Assembly: GCA_016721825.1 (NCBI GenBank)
Contig: JADKHI010000001.1
Location: 868,001-932,000, forward strand
DNA from: Flavobacteriales bacterium
GTDB taxonomy: Bacteria > Bacteroidota > Bacteroidia > Flavobacteriales_F > PHOS-HE28
Direction of reading: 5' to 3'
Length of the DNA: 64,000 bases
Part shown: positions 11,601-19,480 of the stretch, piece after piece
Numbering within the stretch: position 1 is the stretch's first letter
Layout of the letters: each line of letters starts with the position of its first letter
Made by a program: the position numbers and the translations under genes
The notes under the pieces: model-generated
Database searches by the model: none
Seen by the model: only the letters and a program-made list of their open reading frames with translations
What the model was told of the DNA's origin: nothing

Positions 11601-14600
11601 ATCTCCAACGGCAGCATTGAACTGGTCACCAGCGGTGGAACCGCACCCTATTACTACCAATGGATCGGCCCTAACGGCTATAGCGCGTTCACGGAGGACA
11701 TTCAAGGATTGGAGGCCGGCACATACAACCTGATCCTGAACGACGACAATGGCTGTTCGACCTTATTCACCTACACGCTCACTGGCGCCGATCCTTTGGC
11801 CACAGGGCTTGTATCGCAAGTATTCCCTGGCGGAGCCAACACAGGTTGCACCGATTCACAGGACGGTGAGATCGATGCGCTGGTGCTCGGTGGCATACAG
11901 CCCTACCAATACAGTTGGACGAGTGACATCGGCTACACCTCGAACACCGAGGAACTTACAGGACTGGAGCCAGGCACCTACCAGTTACTGGTGACCGATG
12001 CCTTGGGTTGTTCCACGACCGATAGCATCACATTGAGCGCACCGGTCCCCGTGAACGGAACAGCAACGGCCACAACGCTCACCAACGGAGCGAACGTGAG
12101 CTGCTACACATCGACGGATGGCAACATCGACCTCACCATCTCCGGTGGCGCACAACCCTACATCGTTGAGTGGAGCGGACCGCAGGGATTCATATCCTAT
12201 CAGGAAGACCCGACCGGTGTTGCTGAGGGAACCTACGATGCGGTGATCACGGACCTCAATGGTTGTACTGCGACATCGAGCATCACCCTGACCGCACCTT
12301 CACCGGTGAACATCGACCTCACCGCATCGCTCTATGGCAATGGAGCCAATCTGCCTTGTCAGGGCTCCAGTATGGGAACACTGATCGCCGCAGTGTCCGG
12401 AGGCTCGTCGAACTTCACCTATGCATGGAACGGACCCAATGGGTTCACCAGTACTTCCGACTCCCTGAACGGTATTGCAGCGGGCACCTACACCTTGCAG
12501 GTCACGGATGGCGCTGGATGCGTGGCGTCGGACAGTTACACGCTCACCCAACCGACCGACCTCGACCTGATCAGTGTTGTGTCCGATGCTGGCTTCGGCT
12601 ACGCGGTAAGCTGCGCGGGAAATGATGGCGCTATCAGCATCAGCGTGAACGGAGGGACCATGCCCTATGTGTTCGACTGGACCGGAACGAATGGTTTCGC
12701 CTCGCTCAACGAAGACCTCAGCGGCCTCGCAAGCGGCAGCTACCAATTGAACCTGATCGATGCCAATGGTTGCGCTTTGACCCAGAACTACGTGCTTTCC
12801 CAGCCGGCCGACCTGGTCGGATCGACACTCGTGAGCGGAACAGTGTGCGACAGCGCCACAGACGGCGCCATCGACCTGACCGTGACCGGTGGGGTGGCTC
12901 CATTCACCTTCTACTGGACAGGCACGAACAGTTTCGCCTCGTCAAACGAGGACATCAACGCCCTTCCGGGAGGTACATACGATGTGGTGATCACGGATGC
13001 GATGAACTGCTCAGCCACAACAACCGCAACTGTTCTCGCTTCATCCAGCATTGACCTCGCGGTCTATGTGTCGGACTATGGTAACGTCAACATCCCTTGC
13101 TTCGGCGATAGTTCCGGCGTGATCGAACTCACACTTGGCGGTGGCTCGGGATCACTTGACCTCCAGTGGACGGGACCGAACGGATTCACCTCCACGGATG
13201 CTCAGCTCAGCGGTCTGCTGGCCGGCACCTACGAAGCCACGATCACCGATGTGAACGGTTGCTCCGCGGACACGACGATCATCCTGACGGAACCCGCAGG
13301 TCCGCTTTCAGGTAGCCTTAGCGCCTTCGCTTACCCTTCCGGAACGAACATCAGCTGCACGGGATCAAGCGATGGATCCATCGACGCGACCGTGATCGGT
13401 GGCACGGGTCCCTATTCCTTCGACTGGCGTGGCCCGGACAGCACCGTCTTCTCAACGGAGGATATCAACGGTCTACAGGCCGGCACTTACGACCTGGTGA
13501 TCGTCGACGTGAATCAGTGCACATACACGGCAAGCATCACCCTGAACGAACCGGACAGTGCTCTCTCGATCGACGCCACGCTCTCTTCGTTCGTTGGCGG
13601 TTATGGCGCCTCCTGTTCGGGTAGCTCTGATGGCTCGATCAATGTCACCTTGAGCGGTGGCAATGGCAATGCTTCGTACTCGTGGACAGGACCAAATGGG
13701 TTCACCTCCACGGAGTTGAACATTGACAGTCTGGCCAGCGGGACTTACACCGTGACCGTGACCGACCTGAACGGCTGCACCTTGTCGGAACCGATCGACA
13801 TCACTGCACCGGCGACGATCGACGCCGACCTTGTACCCACACTGTTCCCGGGTGGCACAACGATCAGCTGCAACGGTGCGGCCGACGGAAGCCTCACCGC
13901 CGTGATCTCCGGTGGCACCAGCGGCTACACGACGCAGTGGACCGGCCCCAATGGCTTCAGTTCTTCCTTATCGAACATCAGCGGTCTTGCAGCCGGCACT
14001 TATTGCCTCAGCGTGGTGGATACGAATGGCTGTAGCGTGCAATCATGCACCGACCTGATCGCGCCGACACAGCTTGGTCTGAGCGCGACCACACTGGACG
14101 CTATCTGCGGAGGCGGCAACGGTTCCGTGGACCTGACCGTGAACGGAGGAACGGCCCCCTTCACGTTCGCCTGGGACAATGGCACGATCAACGAGGACCT
14201 TGCTAACGTACCCGCTGCTGCGTATGTGGTTCAAGTGACCGATGTGAACGGCTGCATCGTCGACACCACCGTTGTGGTGAACGGCTCGGCCAACCTCTTG
14301 GCCACCGGGCAACCCACAGACAACGCCTGTGCGAGCGGCTCCGATGGTACGATCGACCTGAGCGTTCTGAACGGAACCGCGCCTTACAGCTTTGCTTGGA
14401 GCAACGGTGCCACCAGCGAGGATCTTTCCGGACTGGCCGAAGACACCTACACAGTGACCGTTGCCGACGCGAACGGCTGTTCCTGGAACGGTTCCTTCAC
14501 CATTTCCGCGCCGTTACCCATCAGCGTGGATAGTTCAGTGTACGAATACTCCAATGGCTACAACCTCAGTGCCTACGGAAGTGACAATGGCATCATCACC

Positions 14601-15026
14601 TTGACCCCTTCAGGCGGAACGGCACCGTACACCTATGCTTGGAGCAACGGGGCCACCACGGCCTCGGTGAACGGTCTGGCAGCCGGTACGTATACCGTCC
14701 TGATCACCGATGCCAACGGATGCACTGTGCTTCTGACATTCACGTTGGACCAGCCGACAGGCCTGGCCATGCCGACCGGATTCAGCCCCAACGGGGACGG
14801 TGCGAACGACGCATACATCGTGCAAGGCCTTGACGGTTTCGCGAGCAACCAACTGGTCGTGTTCAACCGCTGGGGAAACGTGGTCTACGAGCGCCTCAAC
14901 TACAAGAACGAGTGGAGCGGCGAGAACCTCCAAGGAGAATTGCTCCCGAATGGCACCTATTTCGTGATCCTACGTATAAACGAAGGATCCATGACCCTGC
15001 AGAACTATGTGGACCTCCGCCGTTAA
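2700..15026 (+). CDS. Giant SprB-repeat surface adhesin, T9SS type B cargo (4108 aa)
   Basis: In order: signal peptide (1-27, cleavage before QLLV); a choice-of-anchor-L-type domain (about 35-255, with FASEEYNEW and DVFGFFISGPG); a Calx-beta-like segment (about 275-385, PTEYLTFILGNPFC); an Ig/PKD-like segment (about 385-450); about 44 SprB repeats of 70-85 residues by hand count (from about 454 to 4020), each with a GG(T/S)xPY core, a following Trp and usually a terminal (D/N)xNGC; and a C-terminal T9SS type B sorting domain starting at TGFSPNGDGANDAY (about 4025-4108, ending in NYVDLRR). Flavobacterium SprB is a motile surface adhesin exported by the T9SS. This protein is smaller (roughly 0.4 MDa) but has the same plan and the same downstream partners. 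Adhesion or gliding is inferred. An adhesive role without motility is equally possible. Confidence 0.92.
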   Translation: MKTTHFLLACRSLLVAALSATALISNAQLLVTPQTDLQQLAASITGPGVQISNPSITCHALGFGEFSFTGSQLGVDEGVILTTGRITDAPGPNNNNGGSNWFGQGTPGDTLLNIVTGRSTRDACKFEFDIIPVGDSLSFDFVFASEEYNEWVGSQYNDVFGFFISGPGIVGDPGAGNEHNIAIVPGGSQAVTINNVNNGSNSSYYFDNVGGSQIQYDGFTRNLTAKSVVTPCGTYHLKLVVADASDRAYDSGVFIDKVESNNITMAAYTANGTPDMVEGCNPGWVRFTRPFPRPTPLTIQYYIKGTAINGTDYSAIAPISPNSPKSITIPANQTYVDRPVNPLADALNEPTEYLTFILGNPFCPAQNLDTLQFNIADTLIATISPGNVVICQGDSVQYHVTGGQNYVWSPSSSVSDPSSADPWIHPASNTNYTITISEGTCTRTQTRLVRVSKLAISGVVTPPLCNGDANGAINMSHALGFPPYTYSWTGPNGFTSSTEDITGLEPGTYTVVVTDAACSRTQSFNVIAPAVLTTSITPSILPFGQNIACNGGNTGDIATTIGGGTAPYTMAWSGPSSFSSSSANINGLIAGNYVLTVTDANGCVSNANATLTQPLPMTASITSTTAVTCFGDNLGSATAAAIGGIPPYAFAWGTMPAQNTATATSLAAGSYPVTVTDGYGCQASATATVVGPVSALNTSLSSQTNVLCFGNNTGAASISINGGSAPYSTTWNTTPAQNGTSAVNLPAGTWTTTVTDANGCSTTRDVTITQPAAALSANVFTQTNVNCFGTASGSATISVSGGTGPYTYLWNTTPAQNTATANNLGAGNHICTVRDVNNCQTTVGVTITQPAAALSSSIGAQSNVNCFGGSTGSATVNASGGTSPYSFSWNTTPAQNTATANNLVAGTWTCTITDAQGCTNTRNVTITQPTAALSTSLSAQVNVNCFGNSTGSATVAGNGGTAPYTYGWNTVPVQNTAMASNLAAGTWICTVTDSQGCTATRSVTITQPVAALSASTSAQTNVNCFSANTGSATVTANGGTSPYSYSWNTAPAQSTATASNLTAGTWTCIVTDANGCTATQNVTITQPAAALNTSISAQTNVLCYGNATGTATVVANAGTPPYTFSWNTTPTQNTATATGLTAGTWTCTVTDANGCTATRNITITQPATALTSSLATQTNVNCFGNSTGSATVAGNGGTTPYNYSWNTTPAQNTATANNLSAGTWTCTITDANGCTTVRNVTITQPGTTLSASLASQTNVNCFGNGTGSAAVSVSGGTPSYTFNWNTTPPQITAAASNLIAGTWTCSVTDAQGCSTAQNVTITQPAAALSTSISAQANVLCFGNTTGSATVAANGGTAPYAFNWNTTPAQNTSSASNLAAGTYICTVTDALGCSTAHSVTIAQPSAALTITGTVNPATCGGAATGSVNATVTGGSAPYTYSWTGPGSFSASTEDITNLVSGVYALTTTDANGCNTTQSFNVGQPGLFTVSGTTSSFVGGYEVSCATATNGTIAQTISGGTLPYTFTWTGPGSFSASTEDLSALAAGTYTMVLTDGNGCSTSATYTLDAPAVLNASLSAPTVVGGTNINCSGASTGSINATIVGGTTPFGLSWSGPGSFTSTNEDISSLIAGTYVLSITDANGCTANASTTLTQPTALTATASMTTAVSCFGGNNGVASASANGGTAPYSYAWSTAPAQNGTSATGLATGPYTVLVTDANGCTTTSNVSIAQPAAALSVAISAQTNVLIFGQSTGSATASASAGTGPYSYSWNTTPVQNSATAINLAAGSYTVTATDANGCNTSTTVIIGQPANALSASIAAQTNVLCFGNSTGSATAAAGGGTAPYSYSWNTVPVQNTATVTGLTAGTWTCTVTDVNGAITTVQAIIGQPVLALNTSISAQANVDCFGNATGNATVNATGGTPLYTFVWNTTPAQNTAAATGLPAGSYSCTVIDNNGCSSIQNVVIAQPAASLSASIASQTAVSCFGGSNGTASANATGGTAPYTFSWNTTPAQIGSTATGLGAGTWTCTVNDANGCGTNVSVTIAQPASPLSLSIGAAQQATCGIPNGSATAVPSGGTGPYSYSWNTAPLQSAATMTGVSAGSYTVTVTDANSCVADASTTITSPSGLGISVVNTVGQSCFGSSNGQATVSANGGIAPYTFAWNTSPVQTSATAVGLTNGNYTATVTDASGCTAQMNVPVNGPTAALANTITSVTDVLCFSGSTGGATVSASGGTSPYTYSWNTPTPTIGNVLSGVPAGTYTVSVTDANGCNTATNVTITQPALDIFTYVESYQHESCFGANDGWVTVQIGGGSGSFSVEWNTNPVQYGTTATGLGVGFYTATVTDNNGCSVPKYFPVIVNGPSAALSISTVTSDHDGLAISCPGGNDGSIDATVTGGTGPYQYTWTSALGATFNSQDIQSLSAGSYSLTSTDANGCTTSATVVLGEPSPIAITASIITAACQASSTGAIDATISGGTAPFTVAWSGPNGFSSVQQDLTALAAGIYTVVVTDAHGCTTTSYFDVTEPGLINVTGSTSLYNGGVNVSCSGSSDGSIDATIAGGVGPYTLLWNGPAGSTYYTEDIAGLTAGSYSLSVQDANGCAALTQFVLTQPAALTTQLQNTLFNGADLSCSNAGDGVIEATLIGGTPALTYAWSGPNGFSSASEDISGLSEGTYTLQTTDLNGCVSNAAITLNAPMPIDASVASPTFNSGSNVSCDGESDGSITVVLTGGTGIISTVWSGPNGFSSTDLTPNGLEAGTYTATFTDVNGCTSTASITLTAPDPTSLFASTSMFPNGTSVSCATANDGTIDLLVAGGAGNVSYQWTGPNAFTANTEDIIGLIAGTYSISTIDGNGCTATQSYTLTAPAPLLVSETVVPAACFGSNTAAIDLAITGGTSPYDILWSGPGAFSATTEDLTALYAGVYVANITDANGCDLTYPVTVTQANTFQVTATLSTYPGGFNVSCAGISNGSIELVTSGGTAPYYYQWIGPNGYSAFTEDIQGLEAGTYNLILNDDNGCSTLFTYTLTGADPLATGLVSQVFPGGANTGCTDSQDGEIDALVLGGIQPYQYSWTSDIGYTSNTEELTGLEPGTYQLLVTDALGCSTTDSITLSAPVPVNGTATATTLTNGANVSCYTSTDGNIDLTISGGAQPYIVEWSGPQGFISYQEDPTGVAEGTYDAVITDLNGCTATSSITLTAPSPVNIDLTASLYGNGANLPCQGSSMGTLIAAVSGGSSNFTYAWNGPNGFTSTSDSLNGIAAGTYTLQVTDGAGCVASDSYTLTQPTDLDLISVVSDAGFGYAVSCAGNDGAISISVNGGTMPYVFDWTGTNGFASLNEDLSGLASGSYQLNLIDANGCALTQNYVLSQPADLVGSTLVSGTVCDSATDGAIDLTVTGGVAPFTFYWTGTNSFASSNEDINALPGGTYDVVITDAMNCSATTTATVLASSSIDLAVYVSDYGNVNIPCFGDSSGVIELTLGGGSGSLDLQWTGPNGFTSTDAQLSGLLAGTYEATITDVNGCSADTTIILTEPAGPLSGSLSAFAYPSGTNISCTGSSDGSIDATVIGGTGPYSFDWRGPDSTVFSTEDINGLQAGTYDLVIVDVNQCTYTASITLNEPDSALSIDATLSSFVGGYGASCSGSSDGSINVTLSGGNGNASYSWTGPNGFTSTELNIDSLASGTYTVTVTDLNGCTLSEPIDITAPATIDADLVPTLFPGGTTISCNGAADGSLTAVISGGTSGYTTQWTGPNGFSSSLSNISGLAAGTYCLSVVDTNGCSVQSCTDLIAPTQLGLSATTLDAICGGGNGSVDLTVNGGTAPFTFAWDNGTINEDLANVPAAAYVVQVTDVNGCIVDTTVVVNGSANLLATGQPTDNACASGSDGTIDLSVLNGTAPYSFAWSNGATSEDLSGLAEDTYTVTVADANGCSWNGSFTISAPLPISVDSSVYEYSNGYNLSAYGSDNGIITLTPSGGTAPYTYAWSNGATTASVNGLAAGTYTVLITDANGCTVLLTFTLDQPTGLAMPTGFSPNGDGANDAYIVQGLDGFASNQLVVFNRWGNVVYERLNYKNEWSGENLQGELLPNGTYFVILRINEGSMTLQNYVDLRR
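4060..14755 (+). repeat. Coding tandem repeats of the SprB type (about 44 units)
   Basis: Degenerate in-frame repeats of about 210-255 bp fill this part of the adhesin gene. Two forms alternate in blocks. A short form with WNTTPAQNTAT and TWTCTVTDANGC dominates about 4560-6910 and 7660-9780. A longer form with W(S/T)GPNGF and EDIxGLxAGTY covers about 4060-4550, 6910-7660 and 9780-14060. The last three units carry WSNGATSED-like or WDNGTINED segments. Short-form units are the most alike and look like the most recent duplications. Confidence 0.9.
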
Positions 15027-15048
15027 CCCTCCCAACGGACCCCGCACC

Positions 15049-15981
15049 ATGCCCCAGCTGCGCCCGATACTGCTCGCGCTGCTCTGCACCCTGTGCGGTT
15101 CCTCGGCCTTCGCACAGCAGGAGGTCATGGTCAGCCAGTACATGTTCAATGGGCTCTTCCTGAACCCGGCTTATGCTGGCAGCCACCACTACACGAGCGC
15201 CAGCCTGCTCCACCGCGATCAGTGGGTGAACATGGAAGGCGCACCGCGCACGAGCATGCTCGGCATCGACGGCCCCGTGATGGGCGATCGCATGGCCCTT
15301 GGCTTCACCTTGGTTCATGATCAGATCGGTGTAAGCCGTGACCTGGAAATGGCCGGACACTATGCCTATCGCATCCGCCTAAGCCAGGGAAGTCAGCTCG
15401 CCTTCGGACTCAAGGCCGGCTTATCCGTCTATTCCGCCCGTTTGTCCGACCTCACCTACTGGGATGCGAACGACCAAGTGTTCCAAGGATCGATCCAGAA
15501 CCAGCTCGTAGGCAAGTTCGGCTTCGGCATGTACTGGAGCAACGAGCGCAGTTTCGTCGGTCTCTCCGTACCCACGCTCTACGCTGCGGACGGATCTATC
15601 ACCACACAAGTGGCCGGAGCATTGGAGAACTACTTCGTGCAGCACTATTACCTCAATGCCGGACATGTGTTCGAGTTGAACGAGCACTTCGACATCAAGC
15701 CTTCCGCATTGGTGAAATACCAACCGCAGGCACCTGTCGAAGCCGATGTGAACTGCAATGTGCTCTACAACGATCGCTTCTGGCTCGGGGTGGGCTATCG
15801 CACCGGTGATGCGGTGGTGGGCATGCTTGAATATCAAGTGAACACGCACCTCCGCGTGGGCTATGCATACGATATGACCACATCACGTCTGCAGCGTTAC
15901 AGTGGTGGCTCGCATGAGGTGATGCTCGGCATCGACCTCGGCAAGGACCTCGTAAAGATCAAGACACCCCGTTACTTCTGA
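15049..15981 (+). CDS. PorP/SprF family type IX secretion system outer-membrane protein
   Basis: The 310-residue product has a signal peptide (MPQLRPILLALLCTLCGSSAFA, then QQEV) and the family opening VSQYMFNGLFLNPAYAGS, followed by beta-strand-rich sequence ending in GIDLGKD as in PorP/SprF proteins. In Flavobacterium johnsoniae SprF is needed specifically for export of SprB, and members of this family are usually paired with one large type B cargo. The gene lies 22 bases after the adhesin stop and overlaps the next gene (TGATG at 15979-15983), so it is best read as the dedicated partner of this adhesin. An upstream in-frame ATG (15007) lies inside the adhesin gene. ATG 15049 gives the proper signal peptide. 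Confidence 0.92.
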   Translation: MPQLRPILLALLCTLCGSSAFAQQEVMVSQYMFNGLFLNPAYAGSHHYTSASLLHRDQWVNMEGAPRTSMLGIDGPVMGDRMALGFTLVHDQIGVSRDLEMAGHYAYRIRLSQGSQLAFGLKAGLSVYSARLSDLTYWDANDQVFQGSIQNQLVGKFGFGMYWSNERSFVGLSVPTLYAADGSITTQVAGALENYFVQHYYLNAGHVFELNEHFDIKPSALVKYQPQAPVEADVNCNVLYNDRFWLGVGYRTGDAVVGMLEYQVNTHLRVGYAYDMTTSRLQRYSGGSHEVMLGIDLGKDLVKIKTPRYF

Positions 15982-17882
15982 TGAACCGCATCCTCCTCCG
16001 GCCTTTCATCGTCCTGCTCATCGCTTTGGGGCTTTCCTCCTGTGCGCAATACCGACTTGCGAAGGCCGACCAAGCTTATGACCGGATGGCATACGCCCAG
16101 GCGTCCGAACGCTATGAGGCGTATCTGGCGCAACACATGGAATACGATGCAGCTGTCCGTGCAGCCGACTCCTACCGCCAACAGAACCGCTTGGAACGAG
16201 CCGCTCATTGGTACGCTGCCGCTGATTCAGTGGCACCCCTCAATGCGGAACAGCGCTTCGATCGAGCAAAGGTCCTCATGGGTCTCGGTAAGCCAGAAAA
16301 AGCAGAGCAGGAACTGATGTCAGTCCTTCAGGAGCGCCCCGAGCACCAAGAGGCCCTTGCACTGTATGGATCATGTAAGGGATATCAGAGCTTCTTCAAG
16401 GACACTACGCGGTTCACCGTGGCCGAGCTGCCCCTTCCCGGGGTGAGGAACGTGTTCAGTGCATTGCCCTACCAGAACGGCCTGTTGGTCGTGGCTGAAC
16501 GCGAAGCGGGGCTGGACAAGTCGAATCCCTGGACGGGGGGATCCTTCCTGGACATCTGCTACACCGAAAAACACACGCTCGCGAACTGGTCGGAGCCCAA
16601 GGCTATTCCAGGTGAAGTGAACGGACGCTACCATGAAGGCCCCGTGGCGCTCAGCTCCGATGGTCGCGTACTCTACTTCACCCGCAGCAACTACTACAAG
16701 GTGAAGCTGCGCAAGGATGACAAGAACATCAGCCACTTGAAGCTGTTCCGCGCCGAGATGCAACCCAACGGCGAGTGGGGGAACATTCGCGCCTTCGCGT
16801 TCAACGGGGAGGATCATTCGGTGGGACATCCGGCTTTGAGCGCAGACGGAAAGACCCTCTATTTCGCCAGTGACATGCCCGGATCCCTCGGTGGTTCGGA
16901 CCTCTGGAAATGCACCGACACCGGCAGCGGATGGAGCACTCCACAGAACCTCGGAGCCACCGTGAACACGGCAGGCAACGAGCTCTTCCCCACCATCAAT
17001 GGCGAAGTACTGTACTTCAGCAGTAGCGCGCACACCAACATGGGAGGTTTGGATATCTTCTCAACCCACCCCGAAGGAAATGGATGGTCCGATCCGGAGA
17101 ACCTGGGCTATCCGATCAACACCACGCACGACGACTTCGCGTTCATCCTTTCAGCCGATGAAAAAAGCGGCTACCTCTCCAGTGATCGCAGTAGTTCTGA
17201 TAGGATCCACTATTTCTTCGTGAACGATCCGCTGCTCTTCGTGGAAGGCGCCGCTACGGATGATAGCACGGGGCTCTATCTCCCGAACGTGGAAGCCACA
17301 CTTACTGACCTGGAAACCATGGAGGACACGACGATCCTGACCGGCCCCGACGGTGCGTTCAAGTTCAAACTCGACCCTGGCACCAACTATGATCTGCGTG
17401 TGACCGGCCCAGGATTGATCGCGCAGAGCCGTACGTTCAGCACAAGTGGAGCGGTAAAGAACACCACTTACCACCAGGATTTTCAGATGTCGTCGGTCTA
17501 TGTGGGTGAGAACATCGCTATCAACAACATCTACTACGACTATGACAAGTATGACATCCGGCCGGATGCAGCCTTGGAATTGGACCACTTGATCAAGCTG
17601 TTCTCGGACAACCCGCACATCACATTTGAGCTGGGCTCACACACCGACGCACGCGGCGGCGATATGTACAACCTCGTGCTCTCCGATGCGCGCGCCAACT
17701 CAGCCGTGAACTACTTGATCAAACACGGGGTCAACCCGGATAGGATCGTGGCGAAAGGATACGGAGAGACCGTGCTCGTGAACGGCTGCGCAAATGGTGT
17801 CAAATGCACTGAAGAGGACCACCAAGCCAACCGCCGCACCGAGTTCAAGGTGCTGAACATCGGCACGTTGGCCCGCAACTGA
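15981..17882 (+). CDS. OmpA-family lipoprotein with TPR and PD40 repeats (PorE-like)
   Basis: The 633-residue product begins with a lipoprotein signal (lipobox LGLSSC, Cys21). TPR-like helices follow (about 25-130), then WD40-like PD40 beta-propeller blades (ALSSDGRVLYFTRS, ALSADGKTLYFASD, LSADEKSGYLSSD), a carboxypeptidase-regulatory-like domain (about 425-500) and a C-terminal OmpA peptidoglycan-binding domain (about 515-630, with YYDYDKYDIRPDA and GSHTDARGG). This domain order is that of PorE, which links the T9SS to the peptidoglycan, and of the OmpA proteins that accompany PorP/SprF genes. It overlaps the PorP/SprF gene and closes the operon. Its stop abuts the stop of the convergent gene (TGATCA at 17880-17885) with no room for a terminator. 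Confidence 0.88.
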   Translation: MNRILLRPFIVLLIALGLSSCAQYRLAKADQAYDRMAYAQASERYEAYLAQHMEYDAAVRAADSYRQQNRLERAAHWYAAADSVAPLNAEQRFDRAKVLMGLGKPEKAEQELMSVLQERPEHQEALALYGSCKGYQSFFKDTTRFTVAELPLPGVRNVFSALPYQNGLLVVAEREAGLDKSNPWTGGSFLDICYTEKHTLANWSEPKAIPGEVNGRYHEGPVALSSDGRVLYFTRSNYYKVKLRKDDKNISHLKLFRAEMQPNGEWGNIRAFAFNGEDHSVGHPALSADGKTLYFASDMPGSLGGSDLWKCTDTGSGWSTPQNLGATVNTAGNELFPTINGEVLYFSSSAHTNMGGLDIFSTHPEGNGWSDPENLGYPINTTHDDFAFILSADEKSGYLSSDRSSSDRIHYFFVNDPLLFVEGAATDDSTGLYLPNVEATLTDLETMEDTTILTGPDGAFKFKLDPGTNYDLRVTGPGLIAQSRTFSTSGAVKNTTYHQDFQMSSVYVGENIAINNIYYDYDKYDIRPDAALELDHLIKLFSDNPHITFELGSHTDARGGDMYNLVLSDARANSAVNYLIKHGVNPDRIVAKGYGETVLVNGCANGVKCTEEDHQANRRTEFKVLNIGTLARN

Positions 17883-19436
17883 TCAGCCCTTCGCAGCACT
17901 CGTTTCCCGCGCTCGCGCCTTCTTCACCTCTTCTGCAAAGGGCACTCCATCCACCTTGCTGTTCGCCCAGGCGAGGAAATCGAAGTACTTAAGGGAAAGG
18001 CTCTCGTTGGGATCCTTCAGCACCTTCACCATCTGGTCGCGAAGGGAGCGGTACAACTCCCGCTTCGCCGATGGCTCCGTGGTACGCGCCAACTTCTTGA
18101 TGTGCTCAATGAGGAGGATCTCCACCTGGTGCGCCCGCTGCTTCTTGCTCAGGAAGCGCTGCGTGGATCGTACGATGTACTCCAGCAGGTCGTTGTTCCC
18201 CAGCTCATAGTGGACGAGCAGGTTGAACAAGCGTGCATAAGTGAAGATATCCTGCCGCAAGGTGGGCTCGGGGTCGTTCAAGACCTTGTTTAGCCAGAAG
18301 AGCGATCGGTTCACTTCGTTGGCGCCGAAATGCACGCAGGCCAGATTGAAATAGAACTCCAGCTCGTACTCCTTGTGCAGGCGTGGTCCCAGTTCCTCAA
18401 GCCCCGTGATTATGGGCTGCACCATTTCAAGCGCCTTGACCTGTTCACCCATGCGGTCCAACATGCGTAGCTCAGTGAGGTAGCTGGCGTTGAAAATGTG
18501 CACGTGGATGTCGATCCCCGCGAAACCTTCCTGCCCATCCAGTGCGCGCAACTGCTTGATGCTATCCCGCGCTTCCTTGAAACGGCCCAGCTCGATCAGG
18601 CATTGGATCAGGTAGTGGAGCGTGCGGATGTAGCGCTTCGGCAGATCCGCCTTGATCAACGGATTGTCGTCCAATATCTGTTTGGCGCGTGAGAATTTCT
18701 CGAAGCTCTGCACCCAATCCCGTTTTGCCCATTGGCAAAATCCTTGTGTGTAGAAGCAGATCGTGGCCGCCCGTCGGCTTTGGGCCGTGTTCTTGCCCTT
18801 GATCAGGGGGTGCTCGCTGATCTCCTCGACCATGGCATGCTCCTCATCGGTGCGCACGTAGCCACCACTGCGGAACACGTAGTTGATCTTTGAATACAGG
18901 ATGTGGTAGGCAGCCAGGTTCCGAAGTTTCTCGATCACCTCCCGCTCCTCGTCGATCAGTGCGTCCAGGTCCTTCGTGAACTCCCCGCTCTCGTAGGCCT
19001 CTTCCAGCAACATCTTCTCCCAGTTCAACAGCTCGAACCAATAGTAGAAGCGCTCGTTCTCCCGAGCGATCCGCTTGGCCCGGTGCAGCGTCTTGTTGCA
19101 CTCGTTATACAGAGCCTTGTCGTAAAGGATCTCGATGTTCTTGATCTCCTGCTTGAGCATGCCACTTACGCTGCTCTCGGCGTGATAGGCCCGCAGCGCT
19201 TTCAAGATCAGCTTGTACAAGTGGTTCTTCTCAGAAGGGAAGTGCTTGATGAACTGCTCCTTGGCGAACAGCTTCTTCAAACCCTCCTCATCGTACGCCT
19301 TCTGCTTGTCGATCGCGTCGAAGATCCGCAGGTAGTTCTTGTCGCCTGACTGTAGCGCGGAATGCAGCTTGAAGAAGCGCTTTTCGCTTTTGGTCAGCGA
19401 CTTGATCAGGTCGAAGAGTTCGGTGCTCGGTTTCAT
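17883..19436 (-). CDS. Conserved helical protein of unknown function (TPR-like)
   Basis: The product (517 aa) is soluble, charged and predicted almost entirely alpha-helical, with helix pairs suggestive of TPR or similar solenoid repeats (for example RYIRTLHYLIQCLIELGRF and VHFGANEVNRSLFWLNKVL). There is no signal peptide or membrane segment. I cannot assign a function. It opens with LFDLIKSLTKSEKRFFKL, the usual N-terminus of a conserved Bacteroidota family that I recognise only as hypothetical. The frame is open upstream to 19502, but ATG 19436 was chosen because the conserved N-terminus starts there and the -7 element lies at 19481-19488. Confidence 0.75.
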   Translation of the reverse strand: MKPSTELFDLIKSLTKSEKRFFKLHSALQSGDKNYLRIFDAIDKQKAYDEEGLKKLFAKEQFIKHFPSEKNHLYKLILKALRAYHAESSVSGMLKQEIKNIEILYDKALYNECNKTLHRAKRIARENERFYYWFELLNWEKMLLEEAYESGEFTKDLDALIDEEREVIEKLRNLAAYHILYSKINYVFRSGGYVRTDEEHAMVEEISEHPLIKGKNTAQSRRAATICFYTQGFCQWAKRDWVQSFEKFSRAKQILDDNPLIKADLPKRYIRTLHYLIQCLIELGRFKEARDSIKQLRALDGQEGFAGIDIHVHIFNASYLTELRMLDRMGEQVKALEMVQPIITGLEELGPRLHKEYELEFYFNLACVHFGANEVNRSLFWLNKVLNDPEPTLRQDIFTYARLFNLLVHYELGNNDLLEYIVRSTQRFLSKKQRAHQVEILLIEHIKKLARTTEPSAKRELYRSLRDQMVKVLKDPNESLSLKYFDFLAWANSKVDGVPFAEEVKKARARETSAAKG

Positions 19437-19480
19437 GTGCAAATGACTTGGTGGTCCGGTAGGATCACAAGCGCATTTCT

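Noticed and set aside
4060..14755. Regularly spaced repeats that might suggest a CRISPR-like array
   Set aside because: The units are 210-255 bp, in frame and protein coding, with conserved amino acids rather than conserved DNA. No short repeat-spacer structure exists and no cas gene is near.
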